DNA of 64,000 nucleotides, taken from Marivivens donghaensis. GTDB lineage: Bacteria > Pseudomonadota > Alphaproteobacteria > Rhodobacterales > Rhodobacteraceae. A program made the position numbers and the translations under genes. Under the pieces are notes generated by a model, which was not told where the DNA came from, did no database searches, and worked only from the letters and a program-made list of their open reading frames with translations. Positions within the stretch are counted from its first letter, which is position 1. Every line of letters starts with the position of its first letter. Below are positions 33,320 to 41,580 of this stretch, piece after piece. The DNA lies in the NCBI RefSeq assembly GCF_030410045.1, contig NZ_JAUFRA010000005.1:124001-188000 (forward strand), in the 5' to 3' direction.

Positions 33320-33825
33320 ATCAGAACCTCGACCGCCAGTTTCCCGCGCTTCCCGTCGATGCTCTTCATGGCGATAGCTTCGCCTGGTTGCAGGTCGGCA
33401 AGGCCAGACCGGCGCAGAACTTCGATGTGCACAAAGATATCTTCGGACGAACCAAAGACATTGGCAAACCCAAATCCCTTACCTTTGTCGAACCATTTGA
33501 CCCGAGCAGGTAAAATCGGCGTGTTATCGAGAACCTCAGGATCAACGTCCACCAGATCCGCCAGCATACTCCCGTTAGCTGGCAACTCAGGTGGTGAAAT
33601 CGCGATAACCTCGGTCGCTTGAAGACCACGATCCGTCTCTTGAACGAGCAGATCAATATCCGATCCATCCGCCACCGAACTCTGCCCAAAATTGCGTAGA
33701 ACGTTTGCGTGCAGCAAAATATCCGCGCCGCCTTCGTTTGACACGACAAAGCCAAAGCCTTTGCCAGGATCAAACCATTTTACACGCCCTTTGACAGGGC
33801 GTTCATTTATTGTGTCAGTCATCAT
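33292..33825 (-). CDS. double cold-shock-domain protein
   Basis: This 177-residue protein contains two cold-shock domains: residues about 10-72 (GRVKWFDPGKGFGFVVSNEG) and about 107-172 (ARVKWFDKGKGFGFANVFGS), each with RNP1-type (KGFGF) and RNP2-type motifs, joined by a Pro-rich linker. Such tandem CSD proteins are typical of alphaproteobacteria and bind single-stranded RNA or DNA as chaperones. Two neighbouring ATG codons (33825, 33822) are possible starts. It precedes the DUF192 gene and overlaps it. Cold induction is possible but no leader structure was recognised. Confidence 0.92.
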   Translation of the reverse strand: MMTDTINERPVKGRVKWFDPGKGFGFVVSNEGGADILLHANVLRNFGQSSVADGSDIDLLVQETDRGLQATEVIAISPPELPANGSMLADLVDVDPEVLDNTPILPARVKWFDKGKGFGFANVFGSSEDIFVHIEVLRRSGLADLQPGEAIAMKSIDGKRGKLAVEVLIWESIHLDD

Positions 33826-33929
33826 ACTTTCAATCCCGCCGCGGGCCCCCATCCGGCCGCAGCTTCACCGCGTCAGCAGACCTGTTTTGTTCGCAAGAAA
33901 CAAGTCCCACCAACGGCATTTTGATCATC

Positions 33930-34535
33930 TTAGGGATACAAACGGACCGCCGACCAAGGTGCGTTTACACCTTCGCGTGTCCATCTAAAGCGGTCATGCA
34001 ACCTAAACGCGCCATCAGCCCAGAACTCTATCTCGACTGGTGTGATGCGGAACCCACCCCAAAACGGTGGGCGCGCCGGATTGATTCCCTCTTTAGCGGT
34101 AACAACGGCCACTTCGGCCATCAAAGTGCCCCGACTATCGAGAGGTTGCGATTGTTTCGACGCCCATGCCCCCAAACGGCTCTTGAGAGATCGCGAATGA
34201 TAATATTCGTCCGCCTGCTGTCCGTCCTCGCGTTCGATGGTTCCGCGCACCCGGATTTGCCGACGAAGGGACTTCCAATGCATGACAAAGGCAGCCTTCC
34301 CTGCCCCCTCTAGCTCTTGGGCCTTTTTGCTCCCGTAGTTTGTGTAGAACACAAAGGCGTCGTCCTCGATCTCTTTGAGAAGCACCATACGCGCATTCGG
34401 CAGACCGTCTGCGTCCACGGTCGACAGCGCGATAGCGTTCGGGTCATTGATCTCGCTTTTTTCGGCCTCAGCCAACCAGTCCCGCGCCAATTGGAACGGA
34501 TCGTCGCCTGCGAAAATGCCAGTGCGGTCACTCAT
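33930..34535 (-). CDS. pdxH: pyridoxamine 5'-phosphate oxidase
   Basis: This 201-residue FMN enzyme oxidises pyridoxamine or pyridoxine phosphate to pyridoxal phosphate. The characteristic segments are present: GLPNARMVLLKEIEDDAFVF, FYTNYGSKKAQELEGAGKAA (FMN and substrate residues), the RxIRVRGT strand and the C-terminal FRLHDRFRWTREG, AVRLYP. The length is slightly short but complete. It is divergent from fabI, sharing a 150-bp promoter region. No other B6 genes are nearby. Confidence 0.95.
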   Translation of the reverse strand: MSDRTGIFAGDDPFQLARDWLAEAEKSEINDPNAIALSTVDADGLPNARMVLLKEIEDDAFVFYTNYGSKKAQELEGAGKAAFVMHWKSLRRQIRVRGTIEREDGQQADEYYHSRSLKSRLGAWASKQSQPLDSRGTLMAEVAVVTAKEGINPARPPFWGGFRITPVEIEFWADGAFRLHDRFRWTREGVNAPWSAVRLYP

Positions 34536-34683
34536 GATACCCTCTTCTCATCAATAAGGTGGGGCGCGTAACAAGCGCGTTTTGATACAACAACTGTGAC
34601 GTTGCGTCTCACACAGGCTTGAAGCGACTGGTCCAATCGCCTACACCGAAGCGATATAACGCGAAAGGGGCAAGGGGGACACA

Positions 34684-35490
34684 ATGTCGTCGCAACTCAT
34701 GCAGGGTAAACGCGGGCTAATTATGGGCCTCGCCAATGACAAATCAATAGCTTGGGGCATCGCCAAAGCACTCGCAGACGCTGGTGCGGAACTTGCCTTT
34801 TCCTATCAGGGCGAAGCGCTGCTGAAACGGGTTGGCCCGCTCGCAGAACAGCTCGGCTCTGACACGGTTCTGCCGTGCGACGTGTCCGACATGGACTCTG
34901 TCGATGCACTTTTCGCAGAGCTTGAGAAAAAATGGGGCAAGATGGACTTCATCGTCCACGCCATCGGTTTCTCTGACAAAAATGAACTGCGTGGCCGCTA
35001 TGTGGACACCACCCGCGAAAACTTCCTGATGACGATGGACATCTCTGTCTATTCGTTCACCGCTGTTGTTCAGCGCGCAGCTAAAATGATGACCGACGGT
35101 GGTTCGTGCCTCACCCTCACCTACTACGGTGCAGAACGCGTGATGCCGCACTACAACGTCATGGGCGTCGCCAAAGCAGGCCTCGAGGCCTCCGTGCGCT
35201 ACCTCGCCGAAGATCTGGGCAAAGACCGTATTCGCGTCAACGCGATCTCGGCTGGTCCGATCAAAACGCTGGCGGCATCGGGCATCGGTGACTTCCGTTA
35301 CATCCTGAAATGGAACGAATATAACTCGCCGCTGCGCAAAAACGTGTCGATCGACGAAGTGGGCGGTTCCGCGCTCTACCTTCTGTCCGACCTCTCAACC
35401 GGCGTGACGGGCGAAACCCACCACGTTGACGCGGGCTACCACGTCGTCGGCATGAAAGCCGTCGACGCGCCTGACATGAACAAAGAGTAA
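34684..35490 (+). CDS. fabI: enoyl-ACP reductase (NADH)
   Basis: This 268-residue short-chain dehydrogenase catalyses the last reduction of each fatty-acid elongation cycle. It has the FabI-type cofactor site GLANDKSIAWGIAKAL near residue 15, the AIGFSDKNELRG segment and the Tyr-x6-Tyr-x6-Lys pattern in YYGAERVMPHYNVMGVAKAG (Tyr156/Lys163 region). It is the target class of triclosan. The start ATG follows AAGGGGG by a good distance. A LysE-type exporter starts 3 bp after it. No other fab genes adjoin. Confidence 0.96.
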   Translation: MSSQLMQGKRGLIMGLANDKSIAWGIAKALADAGAELAFSYQGEALLKRVGPLAEQLGSDTVLPCDVSDMDSVDALFAELEKKWGKMDFIVHAIGFSDKNELRGRYVDTTRENFLMTMDISVYSFTAVVQRAAKMMTDGGSCLTLTYYGAERVMPHYNVMGVAKAGLEASVRYLAEDLGKDRIRVNAISAGPIKTLAASGIGDFRYILKWNEYNSPLRKNVSIDEVGGSALYLLSDLSTGVTGETHHVDAGYHVVGMKAVDAPDMNKE

Positions 35491-35493
35491 ACC

Positions 35494-36108
35494 ATGACCG
35501 CCGCCGCATTTCTGTCGATCGTTCTGATCCACCTTGCGGCGGCGATTTCCCCTGGACCCAGCTTTGTCGTCGCTGTGCGCACCGCAGCCTCGGACGGGTT
35601 CAAGGTGGCAACCGCCCTTGCCTTTGGGTTCGGGCTCGGTGCGATCCTCTGGGCCACGGCAGCGATGGCTGGCCTCGCCCTTCTCTTTGAAATTCTTCCC
35701 TCGTTGTTCATCGGCCTTAAACTGGTCGGTGCCGCGTTCCTCTTTTGGATCGCCTACAACATGTGGAAACACGCGAACGAGCCGCTTGCAGAGCCGACAC
35801 CGGGCGCAGCGCCCCGCTCTGCCGTCTCTGCGATGCGCTACGGGTTCCTGACATTTGCCTCAAACCCAAAGCCTGCTGTGTTCTTTGGCGCGGTCTTTGT
35901 CGGCCTCGTGCCGCATGACACGCCCTTGCCGTGGCGTCTTGCCATACTTGCGGCTGTTTTCGCCAATGAAACACTCTGGTATATCATCGTTGCTCGGGTC
36001 TTTTCTCTGCCCCGCGCGCGTGCTGCCTATTTGCGACTAAAGGCCGGTGTTGACCGGATGTTCGGCGGGCTCCTTGCCCTGCTCGGCCTGAAAATCGCCC
36101 TGACGTAA
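35494..36108 (+). CDS. LysE/RhtB-family amino-acid exporter
   Basis: This 204-residue protein has six transmembrane helices and the family signature near the N-terminus, HLAAAISPGPSFVVAVRTAA, with the conserved SPGP. The loop GFLTFASNPKPAVFFGAVFV is the second conserved region. Substrates in the family are amino acids or homoserine lactones; none can be assigned here. It lies 3 bp after fabI and 12 bp before gpt, so the three are probably one transcript. Confidence 0.9.
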   Translation: MTAAAFLSIVLIHLAAAISPGPSFVVAVRTAASDGFKVATALAFGFGLGAILWATAAMAGLALLFEILPSLFIGLKLVGAAFLFWIAYNMWKHANEPLAEPTPGAAPRSAVSAMRYGFLTFASNPKPAVFFGAVFVGLVPHDTPLPWRLAILAAVFANETLWYIIVARVFSLPRARAAYLRLKAGVDRMFGGLLALLGLKIALT

Positions 36109-36120
36109 AGGACTGACCAA

Positions 36121-36633
36121 ATGGCAAAGAACGATCTTCTGCCCCACGAAAAAGGGTTCCATGTGTCTTGGGACCAAATCCACCGTGACAGCCGCGCGCT
36201 GGCATGGCGTCTGGACGGCCAAGGTCCGGCAGAAGATGGATCGTGGAAAGCCATCGTGGCGATCACCCGTGGCGGCATGGCCCCCGCGATGATCATCGCC
36301 CGCGAATTGGATGTCCGCACCATCGACACCATCAGCGTCAAATCCTACAACCACCAGAACCAATCCTCGACTCAAGTGCTCAAGGCACCCGACGCAGAGG
36401 TGATGGGTGACGGCACGGGTATCCTCGTCATCGACGACCTCGTGGACAGCGGTAAAACGCTCGAACTCGTCCGCGAAATGTATCCCAACGCCCACTTTGC
36501 CACCGTCTACGCAAAGCCCAAAGGCCGCCCGCAGGTGGACACCTTCATCACCGAAGTCAGCCAAGATACGTGGATTTTCTTCCCGTGGGATATGGCGCTG
36601 CAATACGTTCAACCCTATCGCGGTACCGATTAA
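36121..36633 (+). CDS. gpt: xanthine(-guanine) phosphoribosyltransferase
   Basis: This 170-residue PRTase salvages xanthine, guanine or hypoxanthine with PRPP. The PRPP-binding motif GILVIDDLVDSGKTLELV lies near residue 100, preceded by WKAIVAITRGGMAPAMIIAR, both diagnostic, and the C-terminal DTWIFFPWD matches bacterial Gpt. It follows the LysE-type gene by 12 bp and ends about 35 bp before a clear terminator. Confidence 0.94.
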   Translation: MAKNDLLPHEKGFHVSWDQIHRDSRALAWRLDGQGPAEDGSWKAIVAITRGGMAPAMIIARELDVRTIDTISVKSYNHQNQSSTQVLKAPDAEVMGDGTGILVIDDLVDSGKTLELVREMYPNAHFATVYAKPKGRPQVDTFITEVSQDTWIFFPWDMALQYVQPYRGTD

Positions 36634-36666
36634 TCATCGGCTAAAGGTACACAATTCGAACATTTT

Positions 36667-36701
36667 ATGGCGCGAAATCCTATACCTTCGCGCCATTTTT
36701 A
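36667..36701 (+). terminator. Rho-independent terminator after gpt
   Basis: A 10-bp ATGGCGCGAA/TTCGCGCCAT stem is followed by five Ts. It ends the fabI-lysE-gpt transcript; ppiD starts 160 bp later and needs its own promoter. Confidence 0.85.
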
Positions 36702-36860
36702 TACAAAAGTATACATTTTCCCAGATTTCCACGCCAATTCAAAAAACCGCGTTCCGTGGCGGTTTCCCGTGGCTCCCCGCTTGCACCTTATCGCCCGCCC
36801 GCCTATTCATTGCAGGCCTTGTTTGACAGGGTGAAGAGATCAGTTTCAGGGGGGCCGCAG

Positions 36861-38702
36861 ATGGCACGCGAAAAGAAGACAAAATTGGGCGTCTGGGTCA
36901 TCTTGGGCCTTTTGTTCTTCAGCCTTGTGGGCTTTGGCACGACGAACCTGTCGGGTCGGACAAACACCCTCGCAACAGTCGGTGACAAAGAAATCACCCT
37001 GAACCAATACGCACTCGAACTGCGCCGCGGGATCGACACCTTCTCAGGTCAGGTCGGTCAACCGCTGAGCTTCACTCAAGCACAATCGCTCGGCATCGAC
37101 CAACAGGTGCTGAACGACATGATCAACATGCGCCTGTTCGAAAACGAAGCCTCGCTTATGGGCGTCTCCGTTGGCGACCAACGCGTGCGTGACCGCGTGA
37201 CATCGAACCCGAATTTCCAAGGCTTCTCTGGCACCTTCGACCGTGATGCGTACCGCGATGTTCTGTCCCGCATGGGCACCCGCGAAAGCGACTATGAACA
37301 GGCGCTCCGCGATGAAATGGCCGCGACCGCGCTGCAGATTAGCCTCACCGCTGGCTACACCGTTCCCGCTGGCTACATCGATGCGATCGTGAACTATGCC
37401 GCAGAACGCCGTGACATCACTTGGGTTCAGGTCACTGACGCCGCTCTGACCGATGCAATCCCAGCCCCGACCGACGAAGACCTTGCTGCTTACCACGAAG
37501 GTCACCCTGCCGATTTCACCACGCTGGAAACCAAATCCATCGTCTATGCGGCCCTGACACCCGACATGCTGCTGCCGACGATTGAGGTGGACGAAACATC
37601 GCTTCGTGATCTCTATGCGCAACGCACCGCTGACTATAACAGCCCAGAGCGTCGCTTGGTCGAACGTCTCGGCTTTGCGGATGAGGCCTCTGCCCAAGCC
37701 GCCATGGACGCGATCACTGCTGGCGAAACCGACTTTGACCAACTCGTTGAGGACCGTGGCCTGACGCTTGATGACGTTGACCTCGGTGATGTGGATCAGG
37801 TGCAACTGGCCGAAGCGGGCGCTGCTGTTTTCGCGGCTGCCTCGGGCGACGTTGTTGGCCCACTGCCCTCGCTGATCGGACCCTCGCTGTTCCGCATCAA
37901 CGCCGTGCTTGAGGCGGAATCGATCCCCTTTGAAGTCGCTGCTGACGAACTCCGCGCTGAACTGGGCCGTGACCGTGCCCGCCGTGTGATTGGCGATGTC
38001 GCCGAACAAATGGCTGACCTCATCGCTGGCGGTGCCCGCGTGGAAGACCTCGCTGACCAAACCCAGATGGAGCTTGGTTCGCTTGACTGGACTGTCGCCT
38101 CGACCGACGGCATGGCTGCTTACCCTGAGTTTCGTCAGGCCGCTGCTGTGGCGCAGATCGGTGCCTATCCTGAACTGATCGAAATGTCTGACGGTGGCAT
38201 CTTTGCGCTGCGCGTCGAAACGATCCAAGAGCCTGCGTTGCAGCCGCTTGAGGATGTTATCGACGAAGTGACCGCTGGCTGGACACGCGACACCACCCAG
38301 GCCGCGATCCTCGCCAAAGCCGAAGAGATGGCAACCGCCCTCTCCAACGGTTCGCAGTTCGGTGAATTTGGCCTCGCACCAACCATCGACGTTGACGTGA
38401 CCCGTCAGACCTTCCTCGACTACACTCCCGAAGGTTTCATGGCGCGCGTATTCGAAACCGAAGCTGGCAAAGGCTTTGCCCTGCCCTACGACGGCGGTGC
38501 GGTGCTGGCCCGTGTCGATGCCGTGAACGCACCGAACCTTGAAGACCCTGATGTGATCGCGCTCCGTGATCGTTTCGCGGCGCAGCTGTCGAACGGTGTG
38601 GCTCAGGACGCTATGCAGATCACGCTCAACACCCTGCGCGGTGAGACCGACATCAATGTTGTGCGCGAGGCCGTGAACGCGGTCCACGCTCAGATCCAAT
38701 AA
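36861..38702 (+). CDS. PpiD/SurA-type periplasmic folding factor
   Basis: This 613-residue protein has one N-terminal transmembrane helix (KLGVWVILGLLFFSLVGFGT) and a long periplasmic part: a SurA_N-like helical domain (about residues 60-190), a degenerate parvulin-type domain (about 240-370) and a helical C-terminus. It resembles PpiD, the membrane-anchored chaperone at the Sec exit, and the parvulin domain seems too divergent for strong prolyl isomerase activity. The start at 36861 is supported by an AGGGGGG ribosome-binding site; the frame is open for 35 codons upstream. It is 12 bp before trpE, a linkage usual in Rhodobacteraceae. Confidence 0.88.
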   Translation: MAREKKTKLGVWVILGLLFFSLVGFGTTNLSGRTNTLATVGDKEITLNQYALELRRGIDTFSGQVGQPLSFTQAQSLGIDQQVLNDMINMRLFENEASLMGVSVGDQRVRDRVTSNPNFQGFSGTFDRDAYRDVLSRMGTRESDYEQALRDEMAATALQISLTAGYTVPAGYIDAIVNYAAERRDITWVQVTDAALTDAIPAPTDEDLAAYHEGHPADFTTLETKSIVYAALTPDMLLPTIEVDETSLRDLYAQRTADYNSPERRLVERLGFADEASAQAAMDAITAGETDFDQLVEDRGLTLDDVDLGDVDQVQLAEAGAAVFAAASGDVVGPLPSLIGPSLFRINAVLEAESIPFEVAADELRAELGRDRARRVIGDVAEQMADLIAGGARVEDLADQTQMELGSLDWTVASTDGMAAYPEFRQAAAVAQIGAYPELIEMSDGGIFALRVETIQEPALQPLEDVIDEVTAGWTRDTTQAAILAKAEEMATALSNGSQFGEFGLAPTIDVDVTRQTFLDYTPEGFMARVFETEAGKGFALPYDGGAVLARVDAVNAPNLEDPDVIALRDRFAAQLSNGVAQDAMQITLNTLRGETDINVVREAVNAVHAQIQ

Positions 38703-38714
38703 GGGAACCGCACT

Positions 38715-40226
38715 ATGGCCCTCAGCCCAGATTTCGAGAGCTTCCAACGTGGCTATGACACTGGTGAAAACCAGATCGTCTACACCCGTCTGGCCGCTGA
38801 CCTCGATACGCCTGTGTCCCTCATGCTCAAACTCTCGGGCGCGGGCAAAGATGCCTTCATGCTGGAAAGTGTGACCGGCGGCGAAGTCCGTGGTCGCTAC
38901 TCTATCGTTGGCATGAACCCTGATCTGATCTGGCGCTGTGACGGCACCACGGCCCGCGTCAACCGCGCGGCCCGCTACGACGACGACGCCTTTGTCGAAG
39001 AAGAGGCCGATCCGCTCACATCGCTCCGCAACCTGATCGCGGAATCGAAGATTGATCTGCCTGACGATCTGCCGGGTGCTGCGGCTGGCCTCTTTGGCTA
39101 CCTCGGCTACGATATGATCCGTTTGGTCGAACACCTGCCCGACGTGAATCCTGATCCAATCGGCCTGCCCGACGCGATGATGCTGCGCCCCTCGGTCGTG
39201 GCTGTCCTCGACGGGGTCAAGGGCGACGTAATCCTCGTGGCACCCGCATGGGCGAACTCTGGCCTCTCGGCCAAGGCTGCCTTTGCCCAAGCCGCCGAAC
39301 GCGTCAAAGAAGCCCAACGCGCCTTGGATCGCCCTGTCCCCGTCGACAGCCGCGAATTCCGCACCGCGCATGAGGCCGCACCTGCCACGTCGAACTTTAC
39401 CAAAGACGGCTACATGGCTGCCGTCGAAAAGGCCAAAGACTACATCCGCGCGGGCGACATCTTTCAGGTCGTGCCAGCCCAACGCTGGACACAAGAGTTC
39501 CGCGAGCCGCCCTTTGCGCTCTACCGTTCTCTGCGCCGCACGAACCCCTCGCCGTTCATGTTCTTCTTTAACTTCGGCGGGTTTCAGGTCATCGGCGCCT
39601 CGCCAGAAATCCTCGTTCGTGTGTTCGGCAATGAGGTCACCATTCGCCCCATCGCAGGCACCCGCCCCCGTGGCGCCACGCCCGAAGAGGATAAGGCGAA
39701 CGAACTCGACCTCTTGGCCGACAAAAAGGAACTGGCAGAGCATCTCATGCTCCTCGACCTTGGCCGCAATGACACGGGCAAGGTGTCCAAAATCGGCACC
39801 GTCCGCCCGACCGAACAGTTCATCATTGAACGCTACAGCCACGTGATGCACATCGTATCAAACGTGGTCGGTGAACTGGCCGAGGACCAAGACGCGCTCT
39901 CTGCCTTCTTTGCGGGGATGCCTGCGGGCACCGTCTCTGGCGCGCCCAAGGTCCGCGCAATGGAGATCATCGACGAGCTGGAACCCGAAAAGCGCGGCGT
40001 CTATGGCGGCGGCTGTGGCTACTTCAGCGCGAACGGCGACATGGACATGTGCATCGCCCTACGGACTGCGGTCCTTAAGGACGAGAAACTCTACATCCAA
40101 GCCGGCGGCGGCGTCGTCTACGACAGCGACCCCCACGCCGAATACATGGAAACCGTCCACAAATCGAACGCCATCCGCAAAGCCGCCGAGGACGCAACGC
40201 GGTTCACGGGATCGGGTAACAACTGA
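38715..40226 (+). CDS. trpE: anthranilate synthase component I
   Basis: This 503-residue enzyme makes anthranilate from chorismate with ammonia delivered by TrpG. The chorismate-binding domain is complete: GDIFQVVPAQRW near residue 248, RPIAGTRPRG near 315, HLMLLDLGRNDTGKV near 345 and GTVSGAPKVRAMEIIDELEP near 407. The N-terminal domain has the LMLKLSGAGKDAFMLES inhibitor region (Trp feedback). It is transcribed from the ppiD side and ends at a terminator, while trpG lies 2.9 kb further, beyond an orphan gene, rpiB and a deacetylase gene on the other strand. Confidence 0.97.
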   Translation: MALSPDFESFQRGYDTGENQIVYTRLAADLDTPVSLMLKLSGAGKDAFMLESVTGGEVRGRYSIVGMNPDLIWRCDGTTARVNRAARYDDDAFVEEEADPLTSLRNLIAESKIDLPDDLPGAAAGLFGYLGYDMIRLVEHLPDVNPDPIGLPDAMMLRPSVVAVLDGVKGDVILVAPAWANSGLSAKAAFAQAAERVKEAQRALDRPVPVDSREFRTAHEAAPATSNFTKDGYMAAVEKAKDYIRAGDIFQVVPAQRWTQEFREPPFALYRSLRRTNPSPFMFFFNFGGFQVIGASPEILVRVFGNEVTIRPIAGTRPRGATPEEDKANELDLLADKKELAEHLMLLDLGRNDTGKVSKIGTVRPTEQFIIERYSHVMHIVSNVVGELAEDQDALSAFFAGMPAGTVSGAPKVRAMEIIDELEPEKRGVYGGGCGYFSANGDMDMCIALRTAVLKDEKLYIQAGGGVVYDSDPHAEYMETVHKSNAIRKAAEDATRFTGSGNN

Positions 40227-40230
40227 GAAT

Positions 40231-40258
40231 AAAGAACCCCGCGCAAGCGGGGTTTCTT
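40231..40258. terminator. Rho-independent terminator after trpE
   Basis: An AACCCCGC/GCGGGGTT stem with a GCAA tetraloop is followed by TTCTT and preceded by AAAG, so it can also serve the convergent orphan gene that ends at 40257. Confidence 0.8.
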
Positions 40259-40994
40259 ATAACCCGTTCATTCCTTCGCCGTTCAAATAACGAGGCAAAA
40301 TGGACGTTTCCAGCTCTCTAAATTTCTGATCCAAATCTTTTGCACTTCTAAACTTTAACAGTTTCGACTTTGTAGATTTGGGAACACCATCATGCTTCCA
40401 TCGAATATTAATGAAAAAGCACTTCCCTAAGCTGTAGGCATCCACATCGTATTCTAAGTGCCGACCCGAATAAGAAAGCGAATTAATTTTTGTTTTCTGA
40501 TCCTTTGAAAGTAGACCACTGACATTTGAAGTTGCAACTTTCCATCTATTGCCAACTTCATCGACAACAAAAATCCTCTTAACAGTAGATAAGTCGACCC
40601 GTTCACTTGAGATAATGCAAACAGTTTTACTGTTTTCAGTTAACCTTTTCTTTTCAGGGCTAATTGGATAATTAGTTTTCCACTCACCCCTGAGCCAATG
40701 CCATCTTGCTTGGACGTTTCCAATCAAGCCTTCTTTCGAATGACAAAGTTCTAAGTAGTCAAGGTTAATGGGTCGACAACCTATCGACCTAATTTCCACG
40801 TTGACAACACGTAACGCAATTCCCGAATTTTTCGGTTCTTGAAATACTAAACGACACCTCAGCTTGGCTCTATCTTTACGTTGCTGACTGAATCTAAGGT
40901 AGAAATTACCGCAACCTAAAAGTGTTCCCAAAACCCCCGAAATTGCACCAATAATAGCCAGAACTTCAGTATTACCTAGAAACGAGAACATCAA
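40257..40994 (-). CDS. AT-rich orphan membrane-associated protein
   Basis: This 245-residue protein is not one I recognise. It begins with one hydrophobic helix (LAIIGAISGVLGTLLGCGNFYLR) and continues with a beta-rich, Lys-rich soluble part (RCRLVFQEPKNSGIALRVVN), probably facing the cytoplasm. Base use is clearly lower in GC than its neighbours, with many AT-ending and Lys/Asn/Ile codons, which points to recent acquisition. It interrupts the interval between trpE and rpiB and shares the trpE terminator. Proteins with a short N-terminal anchor and such a domain occur as single-gene cargo near housekeeping genes; a defence or toxin role is possible but unsupported. Confidence 0.7.
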   Translation of the reverse strand: MMFSFLGNTEVLAIIGAISGVLGTLLGCGNFYLRFSQQRKDRAKLRCRLVFQEPKNSGIALRVVNVEIRSIGCRPINLDYLELCHSKEGLIGNVQARWHWLRGEWKTNYPISPEKKRLTENSKTVCIISSERVDLSTVKRIFVVDEVGNRWKVATSNVSGLLSKDQKTKINSLSYSGRHLEYDVDAYSLGKCFFINIRWKHDGVPKSTKSKLLKFRSAKDLDQKFRELETSILPRYLNGEGMNGL

Positions 40995-41094
40995 ACATAT
41001 CCCAGAATATACAACTAAAAGCAGAACATATTTAATACGAAGTCTGCGTCAAGGAACCGCGCAGGAAACCCTCAGCCCCCTGCGCTTTACTCTT

Positions 41095-41526
41095 TTACTC
41101 TTCGATCATGTCCACGCGGGTGGCGTGGCGGCCGCCTTCGAATTCGGCGTCGAGGAAGGCGTCAACGATGGCCAGAGCAAGACCTTCGCCCACAACGCGG
41201 GCACCGATCGAGAGGATGTTGGCGTTGTTGTGCTGACGGATCATCGCAGCCGAAAACTGGTCAGAGCAGACGCCGCAACGGATGCCTTTGACCTTGTTCG
41301 CGGCCATCATGATGCCTTGGCCCGTGCCGCAGAGGATAATGCCCAGATCGCAATCGCCCGAAGCCACACGCTCTGCCGCGGCTTTGCCATGGACGGGGTA
41401 ATGAGTGCTCACGTTCTCGGTCGGGCCGATGTCGACGGCCTCATAGCCTTTGGCGGTGATGTGGGCGGCGATGGCCTGACGCAGCTCGATTGCGGCGTGG
41501 TCGCTAGAGAGGACGATACGTGTCAT
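41095..41526 (-). CDS. rpiB: ribose-5-phosphate isomerase B
   Basis: This 143-residue RpiB/LacAB-family isomerase interconverts ribose 5-phosphate and ribulose 5-phosphate. The active-site segment ILCGTGQGIMMAANKV with catalytic Cys lies near residue 66, with the Asp/His-containing LSSDHAAIELRQAI at the N-terminus. Length is normal. It starts 54 bp after the deacetylase-type gene on the same strand. A related allose isomerase is possible, since the family is mixed. Confidence 0.92.
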   Translation of the reverse strand: MTRIVLSSDHAAIELRQAIAAHITAKGYEAVDIGPTENVSTHYPVHGKAAAERVASGDCDLGIILCGTGQGIMMAANKVKGIRCGVCSDQFSAAMIRQHNNANILSIGARVVGEGLALAIVDAFLDAEFEGGRHATRVDMIEE

Positions 41527-41580
41527 TGTGGTTCCGTTTGTAGTGGGTTTCGTCTGGGAGATAGCCCGAAGGCCCGCCCG

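Noticed and set aside
37044..39851. 935-codon open frame antisense to ppiD and trpE
   Set aside because: It mirrors high-GC coding frames of two certain genes, its product is His/Arg/Val-rich without motifs, and it has no ribosome-binding site.
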